A stretch of DNA of 64,000 nt from Chloroflexota bacterium (GTDB lineage Bacteria; Chloroflexota; UBA6077; JACCZL01), in the NCBI GenBank assembly GCA_030447245.1, contig JAUJPG010000001.1, forward strand, positions 460,129 to 524,128. The letters are read 5' to 3'. Shown here in pieces: positions 50,625 through 59,499 of this stretch (its first letter is position 1; each line of letters starts with the position of its first letter). The translations under genes and the position numbers were made by a program. The notes beneath the pieces were generated by a model. That model saw nothing but the letters and a program-made list of their open reading frames with translations, was not told the DNA's origin and did no database searches.

Positions 50625-52079
50625 ATGCGCCTCGTCATTCGAGGCACCAGCTTGCACGTCGTGAACGCACGGACGCGGATGCCGTTCCGCTACGGCATCG
50701 CGACGCTGACGGCGCTGCCGCACCTGTTCGTCAGCGTGGACCTCGAGGTCGACGGGCGGCGACAGCCCGGCATCGCCGCCGACGGGCTAGCGCCCAAGTG
50801 GTTCACCAAGGACCCGAACACGACGACCCGCGAGGACGTGGCTGAGATGCTGCGCGTGATCGAGTCGGCCTGCGCGATAGCCCGCGACCAGGCCGAGGCT
50901 CGTACCGTCTTCGATCTCTGGCGGGGCATCTATGCCGAGCAGATGCGCCGCGCCGCGGTGGCAGGCTGGCCGCCGCTGCTGGCGGTATTCGGAGTGAGCC
51001 TGGTCGAACGGTCGGCGATCGACGCCTTCTGTCGTGCGCATGACGCGCCGTTCGCGGCTGCCCTCCGAGCAAACACGCTGGGCATCCGCCTGGAGGAGCT
51101 GCACCCAGAGCTTGCCGGACGCGCGCCAGCGGACCTGCTGCCAGAACGGCCGCTGCGCGCGGTCGCCGTGCGCCACACGGTCGGGCTGACCGACCCGCTG
51201 ACCGACGACGAGATCTCGCCCGCCGAGCGGCTCGACGACGGCCTGCCCCAATCGCTGCAGGCGAGCATCACGACGTACGGGCTGCGCTACCTCAAGATCA
51301 AGCTCGGCGGGGATCGGGCGGCGGACGTGGCGCGGCTTCGACGAATCGGAGAGGTGGTCGGCGCGCGTGGAGGCGGTGACCTGGCGGTCACGCTGGACGG
51401 TAACGAGCAGTACGCCGCGGTGGAGCCATTCCGGGCGCTCTGGCAGTCGCTCGCAGACGAGGCCGCGCTCGCCCCGCTGTTGGGGCGGCTGCTCTTCGTA
51501 GAGCAGCCGCTGCACCGCGACGTTGCGCTCAGCCCAGCGGCGGGCGTCGCGCTGCGCACGTGGACGGATCGGCCATACCTGATCGTCGACGAGTCGGACG
51601 ACGCGCTGGACAGCCTGCCGCGCGCGCTCGACGGCGGCTACGTCGGCACGAGCCACAAGAACTGCAAGGGCGTCTTCAAGGGGATCGGCAACGCCTGCCT
51701 GCAGGAGCACCGCCGCCGCGCCCACCCGACAGTCACCCACGTCCTCAGCGGCGAAGACCTGACGACCATCGGCCCGGTCGCACTGACCCAGGACCTGGCG
51801 GTGATGGCCAGCCTCGGCATCGGGCACGTCGAGCGGAACGGCCATCATTACTTCAAGGGCCTGAGCATGTTCTCCGAGGCGGTGCAGGCAGGCGTACGCG
51901 AGCGGCACGGCGACCTGTACCGCCGCCACGACCGCGGCTTCGCAACGCTCAACATCCTCAGCGGCGCAATCGACCTGAGCAGCGTCGTCGACGCCCCGTT
52001 CGGCGTGGGCTTCGAGGTCGACACGAGCGAGTTCACGCCGCTGGAAGGCTGGAGCTTCGACACGCTCGGAGCGTCATAG
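50625..52079 (+). CDS. Enolase-superfamily (mandelate racemase-like) protein
   Basis: A 484-residue member, about 100 longer than usual. After an expanded N-terminal part (VNARTRMPFRYGIATLTALP), the barrel shows YLKIKLGGD (KxK), LAVTLDGNEQYA, LLFVEQPLHRD and LIVDESDDAL as metal-binding segments; then TSHKNCKGVFKG and IGHVERNGHHYFKGLSMF, where the His would sit. It follows the LLM gene at 51 bases. I start at ATG 50625; a GTG three codons earlier is an alternative. Chemistry is likely proton abstraction from an acid. Confidence 0.8.
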   Translation: MRLVIRGTSLHVVNARTRMPFRYGIATLTALPHLFVSVDLEVDGRRQPGIAADGLAPKWFTKDPNTTTREDVAEMLRVIESACAIARDQAEARTVFDLWRGIYAEQMRRAAVAGWPPLLAVFGVSLVERSAIDAFCRAHDAPFAAALRANTLGIRLEELHPELAGRAPADLLPERPLRAVAVRHTVGLTDPLTDDEISPAERLDDGLPQSLQASITTYGLRYLKIKLGGDRAADVARLRRIGEVVGARGGGDLAVTLDGNEQYAAVEPFRALWQSLADEAALAPLLGRLLFVEQPLHRDVALSPAAGVALRTWTDRPYLIVDESDDALDSLPRALDGGYVGTSHKNCKGVFKGIGNACLQEHRRRAHPTVTHVLSGEDLTTIGPVALTQDLAVMASLGIGHVERNGHHYFKGLSMFSEAVQAGVRERHGDLYRRHDRGFATLNILSGAIDLSSVVDAPFGVGFEVDTSEFTPLEGWSFDTLGAS

Positions 52080-52115
52080 CGTAGCCAACGTGATCGGCGC
52101 GACCGGTCGGCGTGT

Positions 52116-52144
52116 TTGACAGCCGGTCAGTGGGCGCGTAGGAT
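52116..52144 (+). promoter_or_regulatory. Promoter of the MetE-like/ABC operon
   Basis: TTGACA (52116-52121), a spacer of exactly 17 bases and TAGGAT (52139-52144) lie about 90 bases before the MetE-like start. This is the best sigma-70-like promoter in the window. Confidence 0.7.
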
Positions 52145-52234
52145 GCGGCGTGGGTCACCCTAACGGCCGAGAAGACGCGGGGTCAGCCACGGGACCGTCG
52201 GAGTGGCGCTCGACGGATGATGGAGGCGGGATCG

Positions 52235-53353
52235 ATGACGAAGACGCTGCTGCCGACGACGGTGATCGGGTCGTACCCGCTGCCTCCCTGGCTCGAACAG
52301 GCGCGCGGGGCGGCCGAGCGCGGCGAGCTGACCGCCGAACAGCTCGAAGAGGCGCACGACAACGCGGTCCGCTCGGCGATTGTGGACCAGGAGATCGCCG
52401 GCATCGACGTCATCACCGATGGCGAGCTGCGCCGCGAGACGATGGTCTACTTCTTCACCAAGCGAATCGGCGGCTACGACAACAGCGGTCGGATGCAGCC
52501 GATTGGCAACCTGGACCCGAGCATCCAGATGCCGGACCCGATCGTCCGCGACAAGGTGCGCCCTGGCAGCCTCGGCGCGGAGATGGCACGCCACTTCCGC
52601 TTCCTCCAGGAGTATACTCGGGCTAAGACCAAAGTCTGCGTAACCGGGCCGCACATGCTGGCCAAGCGGGCCCATAACGAGGCGTACGGGTGGGACCGCG
52701 AGCTGGTTTTCGAGCTGGCCGAGATCATGAACGCCGACCTGAAGCAGGTCGTCGCGGCCGGCTGTCGGGCGATCCAGATCGACGAGCCGGTCTGGGTAGG
52801 CTGGCCGGATGAGGTCCGCGAGTGGGCGGTGGAGGCGTTCAATCGGACGGTGGACGGCGTCGACGCCGAGATCTCGCTGCACATCTGCTACGGCAACTAT
52901 CGGCTGCAGCGACTGTTCGTGGGTGAGTACGCCGACCTGTTTCCAGCCGTGCTCGACGCGAACGCCCACCGAATCCTGCTGGAGTTCGGGCGCCTGGGCC
53001 ACGACATGCTGGAGCTGTTCCAGAAGTACGCGACCGACATGGAGCTGGGCGTCGGCGTTGTCGACGTCAAGTCGCCGGAGGTCGAACCGGTCGAGACGAT
53101 CGCCGAGCGGATGCGGACGGCGCTGCGCTACGTTCCGGCCAACAAGGTCTGGTTTACGCCGGATTGCGGGATGAAGTTTGCCCGGCGCGACGCCGCGTTC
53201 GGCAAGCTGCGGGCGCTCGTCGCGGCGGCGGATCAGGTGAGGGCGGACGTGGAGGGCCGGCCGCCGACCGCGGTCTCGGCCACGAGCGCCGCCACCAGCG
53301 GCGAGGTTGACGGGGACATCCGCGTCCAGGCTGGCGCGCCGAGCGACGGATGA
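52235..53353 (+). CDS. MetE-like methyltransferase (methionine synthase II family)
   Basis: A 372-residue protein of the cobalamin-independent methionine synthase C-terminal family: TTVIGSYPLPPWLEQAR, DVITDGELRRETMVYFF, CVTGPHMLAK, RAIQIDEPVW, then HICYGNY and FTPDCGMKFARRD, which supply the His, Cys and Cys zinc ligands. It lacks the N-terminal half of true MetE. Stand-alone members include epoxyalkane:CoM transferases and uncharacterised methyltransferases. It lies in an operon with a SsuABC-like importer, so it may act on the imported compound. GGAGGCGGG precedes the ATG at 52235. Confidence 0.88.
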   Translation: MTKTLLPTTVIGSYPLPPWLEQARGAAERGELTAEQLEEAHDNAVRSAIVDQEIAGIDVITDGELRRETMVYFFTKRIGGYDNSGRMQPIGNLDPSIQMPDPIVRDKVRPGSLGAEMARHFRFLQEYTRAKTKVCVTGPHMLAKRAHNEAYGWDRELVFELAEIMNADLKQVVAAGCRAIQIDEPVWVGWPDEVREWAVEAFNRTVDGVDAEISLHICYGNYRLQRLFVGEYADLFPAVLDANAHRILLEFGRLGHDMLELFQKYATDMELGVGVVDVKSPEVEPVETIAERMRTALRYVPANKVWFTPDCGMKFARRDAAFGKLRALVAAADQVRADVEGRPPTAVSATSAATSGEVDGDIRVQAGAPSDG

Positions 53354-53374
53354 TCGGCGATCAGGAGGGAAGCC

Positions 53375-54244
53375 GTGGCGGTTGACGAGCGGCTGGGCGC
53401 GGCGGCGGCGATGCCGCCGGCCGAGTCCCCGCCGGCTCGCCCTCGGGGGCGAGGGTCGGGAGCGGCCGAGCTCTTCCAGCGACGGGTGATGCCGCTGCTG
53501 GTGATCGTGCTGTTCCTTGGCGTCTGGGAGGTCTTGTGCCGGGTGCTGGACGTCAAGACGTACCTCTTGCCGACGCCTTCGCGCATCTGGGAGGAGCTGG
53601 TCAGGCAGGGACCGAGCCTGGTTGAGCACACCTGGATCACCACCTACGAGATGCTGCTCGGCTTTGGGCTGGCCGCGGTGGTCGGGATCGGGCTGGCCGT
53701 GCTGATCGTGTCGTCGCCGCTCTTCGACCGCAGCGTCATGCCGGTCCTGATCTTCAGCCAGACCGTCCCGAAGATCGCGATTGCGCCGCTGTTCATCGTC
53801 TGGTTCGGCTTTGGGCCGACGGCCAAGGTGCTCGTCGCTTTCCTGATCTGCTTCTTTCCGATCGTCATCGACACGGCGATCGGGCTGCGGTCGGTCAGCC
53901 CGGACATGCTGAACCTGGCGCGATCGATGGGCGCGAGCTGGTGGGACATCTTCCTGAAGATCCGTCTGCCGACGGCGCTGCCGTACATCTTCGGCGGGCT
54001 CAAGGTGGCCATCACGCTGGCGGTGGTCGGCGCCGTCGTCGGCGAGTTCGTCGGATCGACCAAGGGGCTCGGCTACGTGCTGTTGAAGGCGAACGGCGAG
54101 CTCCAGACGCCGCTGCTGTTCGCGGCGATCGCAATCCTGACCGCGATTGGGATCCTGTTCTACTACCTGCTCGAAGCGGCCGAGCGGCTAGCAATCCCGT
54201 GGCACGTCTCGCGCCGGGGCCAGGAGGGCAACTGGACGATGTGA
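53375..54244 (+). CDS. ABC transporter permease, nitrate/sulfonate/taurine type
   Basis: A 289-residue inner-membrane protein with about six helices: VMPLLVIVLFLGVWEVLCRV, then FSQTVPKIAIAPLFIVWFGF and the EAA loop region DMLNLARSMGASWWDIFLKI RLP in two pieces. It belongs to the SsuC/TauC/NrtB family. A GTG start follows GGAGG by six bases. It forms an importer with the lipoprotein and ATPase that follow. Confidence 0.92.
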   Translation: MAVDERLGAAAAMPPAESPPARPRGRGSGAAELFQRRVMPLLVIVLFLGVWEVLCRVLDVKTYLLPTPSRIWEELVRQGPSLVEHTWITTYEMLLGFGLAAVVGIGLAVLIVSSPLFDRSVMPVLIFSQTVPKIAIAPLFIVWFGFGPTAKVLVAFLICFFPIVIDTAIGLRSVSPDMLNLARSMGASWWDIFLKIRLPTALPYIFGGLKVAITLAVVGAVVGEFVGSTKGLGYVLLKANGELQTPLLFAAIAILTAIGILFYYLLEAAERLAIPWHVSRRGQEGNWTM

Positions 54245-54323
54245 GGCCGGGCTCGGATCCCAGCACTTGACGCCGAGTGGGCGCACAGCGTGCGCCCGTG
54301 AGCCACATAGAGGGAGATAACTG

Positions 54324-55490
54324 GTGCACCAAATCACGCTTCGTCGCCTGTTCGCCGGCCTGACGGTCGCAACAATGGTTCTCGCCGCCTGCCAACCGAC
54401 GCCGCCCGCCGCGCCGGCCAAGCCGACCGAAGCGCCCAAGCCGGTCGCCAGCCCGGGCGTGGCAGCCTCGCCGTCGCCGAGCCCGTCGCCAAGCCCGGCC
54501 GCCAAGCCCGGCGCGGCTGCGCCGGCCGCCCCGGCGCCGGTGGCCGCGGCCAAGCCGGCGAGCGGCCCACTGACCAAGCTGGCGCTCTCGCTCAACTGGA
54601 CGCTGTACGGCGAGCACGCCTTCTTCTTCGTCGCCCGCGACAAGGGCTTCTTTGCCGAGCAGGGATTGGACGTCGAGATCAAGGAGGGTAGCGGCTCGGC
54701 CAACACCGTCAAGCTGGTCGGCGCGAACGCCGATCCGCTCGGCTACGCTGACACGCCGACGGTGATGCGGGCCCAGGCCGAGGGTGTCCCGGTGACGATG
54801 ACGCTCGTGGTCCAGCAGAACGGCCCGTCGTCGGTGATTCACCTGGCCGAAAAGCCGCTCAAGACGCCGAAAGACCTGGAAGGCAAACGGATCGCACTGA
54901 CCGCCGGCGACAGCTTCAGCGCGATCTTCCCGGCCTTTTTGGCGGCGAACGGAGTCGACCAGTCGAAGGTCGAGATCGTCTCGCTGCCGACGCCCGCGGC
55001 CAAGGAGACCGCCCTGCTTCAGGGGCAGGTGGATGGCTTCCTGGGCTTCTTCAACGACCAGCCGTTGCGGATGATGGACCGCGAGAAGATCGAGCTGAGC
55101 TGGCTGCCGTTCTACGAGCACGGGGTCAACGTGCTGAGCACCGGGATCATCGCGAACGAGTCGTTCGTCACCCAGAACCCTGAGCTGATGAGGAAGTTCC
55201 TGGCAGGCTTCGTCAAGGGGATCGAGTACACGCGTCAGAACGTCGACGAAGCGGCCGAGATTTTCGCCAAGGCCGCGCCGACCTTCCACCATGCGCTCGG
55301 CAAGCAGGAGATCGAGATGACACTCCCGCTGCTCCAGACCGCCGCCAGCCGGGGTCAGCCGACCGGCTGCATGGCCGAGAAGGACTTCCGCGACACCTAC
55401 GACCTGTTGGTCAAGAACGCCAACCTCAAGGCCGATCTGGACCCCAAGACGCTGTTCACGAATGAGTACCTACCCAGCCGCTGCGGCTAA
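54324..55490 (+). CDS. ABC substrate-binding lipoprotein, NMT1/SsuA-like
   Basis: A 388-residue lipoprotein. The lipobox VLAAC ends at Cys22. A 55-residue Pro/Ala/Ser linker tethers the binding domain, which is NMT1/THI5-like: LALSLNWTLYGEHAFFFVAR, EQGLDVEIKEGSGSANTVKL, then ADTPTVMRAQAEGVPVTMTL and LEGKRIALTAGDSFSAIFPA. Related domains bind sulfonates, pyrimidine precursors or riboflavin-like compounds; this cannot be resolved here. GTG start with a GAGGGAGA site. Confidence 0.9.
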   Translation: MHQITLRRLFAGLTVATMVLAACQPTPPAAPAKPTEAPKPVASPGVAASPSPSPSPSPAAKPGAAAPAAPAPVAAAKPASGPLTKLALSLNWTLYGEHAFFFVARDKGFFAEQGLDVEIKEGSGSANTVKLVGANADPLGYADTPTVMRAQAEGVPVTMTLVVQQNGPSSVIHLAEKPLKTPKDLEGKRIALTAGDSFSAIFPAFLAANGVDQSKVEIVSLPTPAAKETALLQGQVDGFLGFFNDQPLRMMDREKIELSWLPFYEHGVNVLSTGIIANESFVTQNPELMRKFLAGFVKGIEYTRQNVDEAAEIFAKAAPTFHHALGKQEIEMTLPLLQTAASRGQPTGCMAEKDFRDTYDLLVKNANLKADLDPKTLFTNEYLPSRCG

Positions 55491-55548
55491 CGAAGGAGAC
55501 AGGCGTGCGTAGGGCAACCCCCCGTCTCCTGTCTCCTGACTCCGCGCC

Positions 55549-56319
55549 ATGATCTCCCTCCGTGACGTCGACAAGACGTATCAGACCAGGGACGGGTCGG
55601 TGCCCGCGCTGCGCGGGGTGTCGCTGGAGATCGGCGATGGCGAGTTCGTGTCGATCGTCGGACCGAGCGGCTGCGGTAAGTCGACGCTGCTGATGCTCGT
55701 TGCCGGGCTTACCCCGGCTGATCGGGGCAGCGTGGTCGAGGTGCGGGGCCGGCCGGTGGTCGGACCGGTGACAGACCTGGGCATCGTGTTCCAGGACGCG
55801 ATCCTGCTCGACTGGCGGACCGTCCTGGACAACATCATGCTCCAGGCCGAGGTCCGCCGGCTGGACCGGACGGCCCATCGCGCCCGGGCGCTGGAGCTGC
55901 TCCGAATGGTGGGGCTGATCGGGTTCGAGCAGAAGCGGCCGTTCGAGCTCTCGGGCGGCATGCGCCAGCGTACATCGATCTGCCGGGCGCTGGTCCACGA
56001 CCCGCCGTTGCTCTTGATGGACGAGCCGTTCGGGGCGCTGGACGCCTTGACCCGCGAGCAGATGACCATCGACATCCAGCGGATCTGGCTGACGACACGC
56101 AAGACGGTGCTGTTCATCACCCACAGCATCATGGAGGCGGTGCTGCTTTCGGACCGCGTGGTGGTGATGTCGCCACGTCCCGGCCGCGTCGAGGAGATTC
56201 TGACGATCGACCTCCCACGCCCGCGCAAGCTGGACGAATCCGGCGCCCAGGAGTACACCCGCTACACGTCGCGCATCCGGGAGATCTTCCGCGCCCAGGG
56301 TATCCTGAGCCGGGAGTAG
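55549..56319 (+). CDS. ABC transporter ATP-binding protein, nitrate/sulfonate type
   Basis: A 256-residue ATPase with Walker A GPSGCGKST (residues 38-46), Q-loop VFQDAILLDW, signature ELSGGMRQR, Walker B LLLMDEPFGALD and H-loop FITHSIMEA. The family is SsuB/TauB/NrtD. It powers the importer with the preceding permease and binding protein. No good ribosome site precedes the ATG. Confidence 0.95.
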   Translation: MISLRDVDKTYQTRDGSVPALRGVSLEIGDGEFVSIVGPSGCGKSTLLMLVAGLTPADRGSVVEVRGRPVVGPVTDLGIVFQDAILLDWRTVLDNIMLQAEVRRLDRTAHRARALELLRMVGLIGFEQKRPFELSGGMRQRTSICRALVHDPPLLLMDEPFGALDALTREQMTIDIQRIWLTTRKTVLFITHSIMEAVLLSDRVVVMSPRPGRVEEILTIDLPRPRKLDESGAQEYTRYTSRIREIFRAQGILSRE

Positions 56320-56341
56320 AACACTGCAGAGGAGCAGCACT

Positions 56342-57442
56342 ATGACCACGCAGGAGCAGGGGCGGCTGATCTTTTTGGCCGAGCCGGGCAAGACGGAGTA
56401 CCTGACGTTTGATCTGGCCGAGCCGGAGCCGGGCGGAATTCTGGCCAAGGTGACCCGAGCAAACGTCTGCGGGTCGGAGCTGCACATCTGGAAGGGGCTG
56501 CACCCAACGGTGAAGCAGTGCGTGATGGGCCACGAGATGGTGGGGCGGGTCCACACGCTCGGGGCGGGGGTGGAGACGGACTTCAACGGCGAGCCGCTGG
56601 CGGTGGGTGATCGGATCGCGGCGACCTACTTCCAGACGTGTCGGAAGTGCCGGGCGTGTCGGCGGGGCCAATTCAACCTGTGCGAGAATGCCTACAAGTT
56701 CTGGATGCAGTCGCCGCGGAACGCGCCGCACTTCCACGGGACGTTCGGGACGCATTACGCGATCCACCCGGATCAGTACGTGTACAAGGTGCCGGACGGC
56801 GTCTCGGACCAGGTCGCCTCGTTCGCCAACTGCGCCCTGGCGCAGGTCTACTTCGGCCTCGGGCTGGCCGAGCTTCAGGCTGGCGAGACGTTGGTCATTC
56901 AGGGGGCAGGCGGGTTGGGGTTGTCGGCGATCGCCGTGGCCAGGGAGCGCGGAGCGCGGGTGATCGCCATCGACGGCGTCGGCTACCGACTCGAGGCCGC
57001 CGAGGCGTTCGGCGCCCACGAGATCGTCGACATGCGCGAGCACGAGACGCCCCAGGCGCGGGCCGAGCGCGTGGCCTACCTGGCCGAGGGCTGGGGCGCC
57101 GACGTGGGCATCGAGCTGACCGGCGTGCCGGCCGCCTTCAGCGAGGGGATCTCGCTGGTCCGCCCCGGTGGGCGGTACGTCTCGATCGGCAACGTCTCGC
57201 CGGGGCTGACCACCGAGTTCGATCCTGGAGCGCTGACCCGCCGCGCGGTGCGGATCATCCCCGTTGTCCGCTACCAGCCGTGGTACCTGGCGCGCGTGCT
57301 GCGGCTGCTGTCCGAAACGGCAGGTCGCTACCCCTGGGCGTCGCTGGTCGACACCGACTTCCCGTTCGAGCAGGTGGACGATGCCTTGGAGAAGTCCGAA
57401 CGCCGTGAGGTTCGGCGAGCCAGCCTGGTGATGCCAGATTGA
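56342..57442 (+). CDS. Zinc-dependent medium-chain dehydrogenase
   Basis: A 366-residue MDR enzyme. Catalytic-zinc ligands are Cys43 (NVCGSELHIW) and the His/Glu of VMGHEMVGRV; the structural-zinc loop CRKCRACRRGQFNLC carries four cysteines. The Rossmann motif is VIQGAGGLGLSAIAVARERG. It oxidises an alcohol with NAD(P). GAGGAG precedes the ATG. Its stop overlaps the TTG of the CoA-transferase (TTGA), so the importer, dehydrogenase and transferase are coupled. Confidence 0.92.
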   Translation: MTTQEQGRLIFLAEPGKTEYLTFDLAEPEPGGILAKVTRANVCGSELHIWKGLHPTVKQCVMGHEMVGRVHTLGAGVETDFNGEPLAVGDRIAATYFQTCRKCRACRRGQFNLCENAYKFWMQSPRNAPHFHGTFGTHYAIHPDQYVYKVPDGVSDQVASFANCALAQVYFGLGLAELQAGETLVIQGAGGLGLSAIAVARERGARVIAIDGVGYRLEAAEAFGAHEIVDMREHETPQARAERVAYLAEGWGADVGIELTGVPAAFSEGISLVRPGGRYVSIGNVSPGLTTEFDPGALTRRAVRIIPVVRYQPWYLARVLRLLSETAGRYPWASLVDTDFPFEQVDDALEKSERREVRRASLVMPD

Positions 57443-58710
57443 GCCTGCCTCCCCCCAACCCTCTGCCCCGAGGGGAGGGGGAGCACACCGCGCCGCTGGA
57501 CGGCGTGCGGATCGTCGCGGTCGAGCAGTACGGGGCCGGGCCGTACGGCACGCTGTACCTGGCCGACATGGGCGCCGACGTGATCAAGATCGAGGACCCT
57601 TCGAGCGGCGGCGACATCGGGCGGTACGTGCCGCCAGGTCAGGAGGGGACTGACAGCCTGTTTTTTGAGTCCTTCAACCGCGGAAAGCGGAGCCTCGGCC
57701 TGGACCTCAAGAGCAGCGGCGGTCGCGCGGTGTTCGAGCGGCTGGTGGCCGGCGCGGACGCCGTCTACAGCAACGTGCGCGGCGACCTGCCGGCCCGGCT
57801 CGGCTTGACCTACGAGGCGCTCGGGCCGATGAACCCGCGGATCGTCTGCTGCTCGCTGTCGGCGTACGGGCGGACCGGCGAGCGCGCGGCCTACCCTGGC
57901 TATGACGCGCTGGTGCAGGCCGAGGCCGGCTGGGCTGCGCTGACCGGTGACCCCGATGGACCGCCGACCAAGAGCGGGCTGTCGCTGGTCGACTACGCGG
58001 CCGGGCTCGTCGCCGCGCTGGGGTTGATGGTGGCCCTGTTCGACGCGCAGCGGACCGGCCGCGGGCGCGACGTCGACACGAGCCTGTACGACACGGCGAT
58101 CGGTCTGTTGACCTATCCGGCGGCGTGGCACCTGACCGCCGGGCTCAAGCCCGAGCGCCAGCCGCTCTCGGGTCATCCGAGCATGGTCCCGTTCCAGTTC
58201 TTCGAGACCCTGGATGGCCACGTCGCCGTCGCCTGTCCCAAGGAGAAGTTCTTCCGTCTGCTCGTCGGCACGCTCGGCCTGCCCGAGCTGTTGGACGACG
58301 ACCGCTTCACGTCGTACGAGGCGCGCCGCCGGAACCGCTCGACGCTCGTCGGGATGTTGAACGACCGCTTCCGCGAGCGCTCAACGGCCGACTGGCTCGG
58401 CGAATTGCGCGGCCTGGTCCCAATCGCGCCGGTCCGCTCTCTGGAAGCCGCCCTCGACCGCGACGAGCTGATCGCACGCGACCTGCTGGTGCGCTACCCG
58501 CACCCGACGTTCGGCACGGTCCAAGGCGTCGGCACCCCGTTCACCCTTGGCGGCTTCCGTCCGGACTATCGCGCTGCCCCAGGTCTTGGCGCCGACCGTG
58601 AGGGTATCCTGGCCTCGCTTGGCTACAATGCCGCCGACGTCGAAGCGCTGGCCGCGGACGGCGCATTCGGCGAGCGTCGGACCGATGCCGCGGGCAGGGA
58701 CCAGCCTTGA
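57439..58710 (+). CDS. CaiB/BaiF family III CoA-transferase
   Basis: A 423-residue family III CoA-transferase: LDGVRIVAVEQYGAGPYGTL, YLADMGADVIKIEDPSSGGD, catalytic Asp in YPGYDALVQAEAGWAAL, then KSGLSLVDYAAGLVAALGLM. It activates an acid as its CoA ester. It starts with TTG overlapping the previous stop. Residues about 3-15 (LPPPNPLPRGEGE) are encoded by a palindromic repeat and are not part of the family fold. No later start codon fits as well. Confidence 0.9.
   Translation: MSLPPPNPLPRGEGEHTAPLDGVRIVAVEQYGAGPYGTLYLADMGADVIKIEDPSSGGDIGRYVPPGQEGTDSLFFESFNRGKRSLGLDLKSSGGRAVFERLVAGADAVYSNVRGDLPARLGLTYEALGPMNPRIVCCSLSAYGRTGERAAYPGYDALVQAEAGWAALTGDPDGPPTKSGLSLVDYAAGLVAALGLMVALFDAQRTGRGRDVDTSLYDTAIGLLTYPAAWHLTAGLKPERQPLSGHPSMVPFQFFETLDGHVAVACPKEKFFRLLVGTLGLPELLDDDRFTSYEARRRNRSTLVGMLNDRFRERSTADWLGELRGLVPIAPVRSLEAALDRDELIARDLLVRYPHPTFGTVQGVGTPFTLGGFRPDYRAAPGLGADREGILASLGYNAADVEALAADGAFGERRTDAAGRDQP
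57449..57483. repeat. REP-like palindrome encoding the start of a CoA-transferase
   Basis: CTCCCCC (57449-57455) and GGGGGAG (57477-57483) are exact inverted arms, with an inner CCCC-GA-GGGG hairpin (57466-57475). Translated in frame it gives PPPNPLPRGEGE, a peptide I recall from many proteins whose starts overlap such repeats. The element has been taken into the coding region. Confidence 0.75.
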
Positions 58711-59486
58711 GCCAGAGGGCTGAGACGTTGACGCACCCCCGAATGATCGACCCTTCGGCCCTGCCGCGCATCGCGGAGCGGCTGAAGCAGGACGTCGGGG
58801 CCGAAGCCGTCATCGTCTACGGATCGGTCGCACGCGGCGACGCGACAGTCGACAGCGACATCGATCTCCTCGTGATCGCCCCCCTCGACGGGGATGATGA
58901 GCCTTACCTGGAACGCGTACGCCGCGCAATTGACGATTCCGGCTACCGACTGCCGATCTCGCCGCTGGTGCTCACACCCGATCAAGTTCGGCGGCGGTTG
59001 GAAGCTGACGACCGCTTCATCCGGCAGATCATCGAGCGCGGCGTTGAACTTGGCGCAGGATCACTCGCCGCTCACAGCAGGTGGGGGGGGATCAAGCCGT
59101 TTCCAGGAGCGAAGGCATCTGATACCTGGCGCGCAAACGCTCGGCGAGACTGGCACCGGGTTGGCGTACTGCTGGCCGACGACGACGGCGCGGCCGCCGG
59201 GTTCTTTCTCCAGCAAGCGCTCGAGAATTTCCTGAAGGGTTGGCTCTTAGACCGCGGCTGGGATCTGCGAAAGACGCATTGGGTCAACGATCTGCTCGAC
59301 GAGGCCATCGGCCACGCGGCGGCTCTGGCGGAGTTCAGACCGATCTGTGGCCGGGTCAAGGACTACTACTTCGCGGATCGCTATCCCAGTCTCCCAGCCC
59401 CGCCCAGCGCTCAACAGGTCCGTCAGGACCTGGATGAGACGCGGCGGCTAGTCGCCGCCTTGTTCCCGGACGAACAGCTCACCTAG
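58707..59486 (+). CDS. MNT nucleotidyltransferase-HEPN fusion protein
   Basis: A 259-residue two-domain protein. The N-terminal nucleotidyltransferase has VYGSVARGDATVDSDIDLLV (Gly39-Ser40, Asp51 and Asp53). The C-terminal HEPN domain (about 140-250) has ANARRDWHRVGVLLADDDGA and FFLQQALENFLKGWLLDRGW. Separate MNT and HEPN genes form MntA-HepT toxin-antitoxin pairs; fused forms are known. The start is TTG overlapping the CoA-transferase stop; an ATG at 58743 is possible. Confidence 0.85.
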   Translation: MSQRAETLTHPRMIDPSALPRIAERLKQDVGAEAVIVYGSVARGDATVDSDIDLLVIAPLDGDDEPYLERVRRAIDDSGYRLPISPLVLTPDQVRRRLEADDRFIRQIIERGVELGAGSLAAHSRWGGIKPFPGAKASDTWRANARRDWHRVGVLLADDDGAAAGFFLQQALENFLKGWLLDRGWDLRKTHWVNDLLDEAIGHAAALAEFRPICGRVKDYYFADRYPSLPAPPSAQQVRQDLDETRRLVAALFPDEQLT

Positions 59487-59499
59487 GACGCCCGCTCAC

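Noticed and set aside
52160-53629. 489-codon minus-strand frame opposite the MetE-like gene
   Set aside because: Antisense shadow; the plus strand has zinc ligands, a ribosome site and a promoter.
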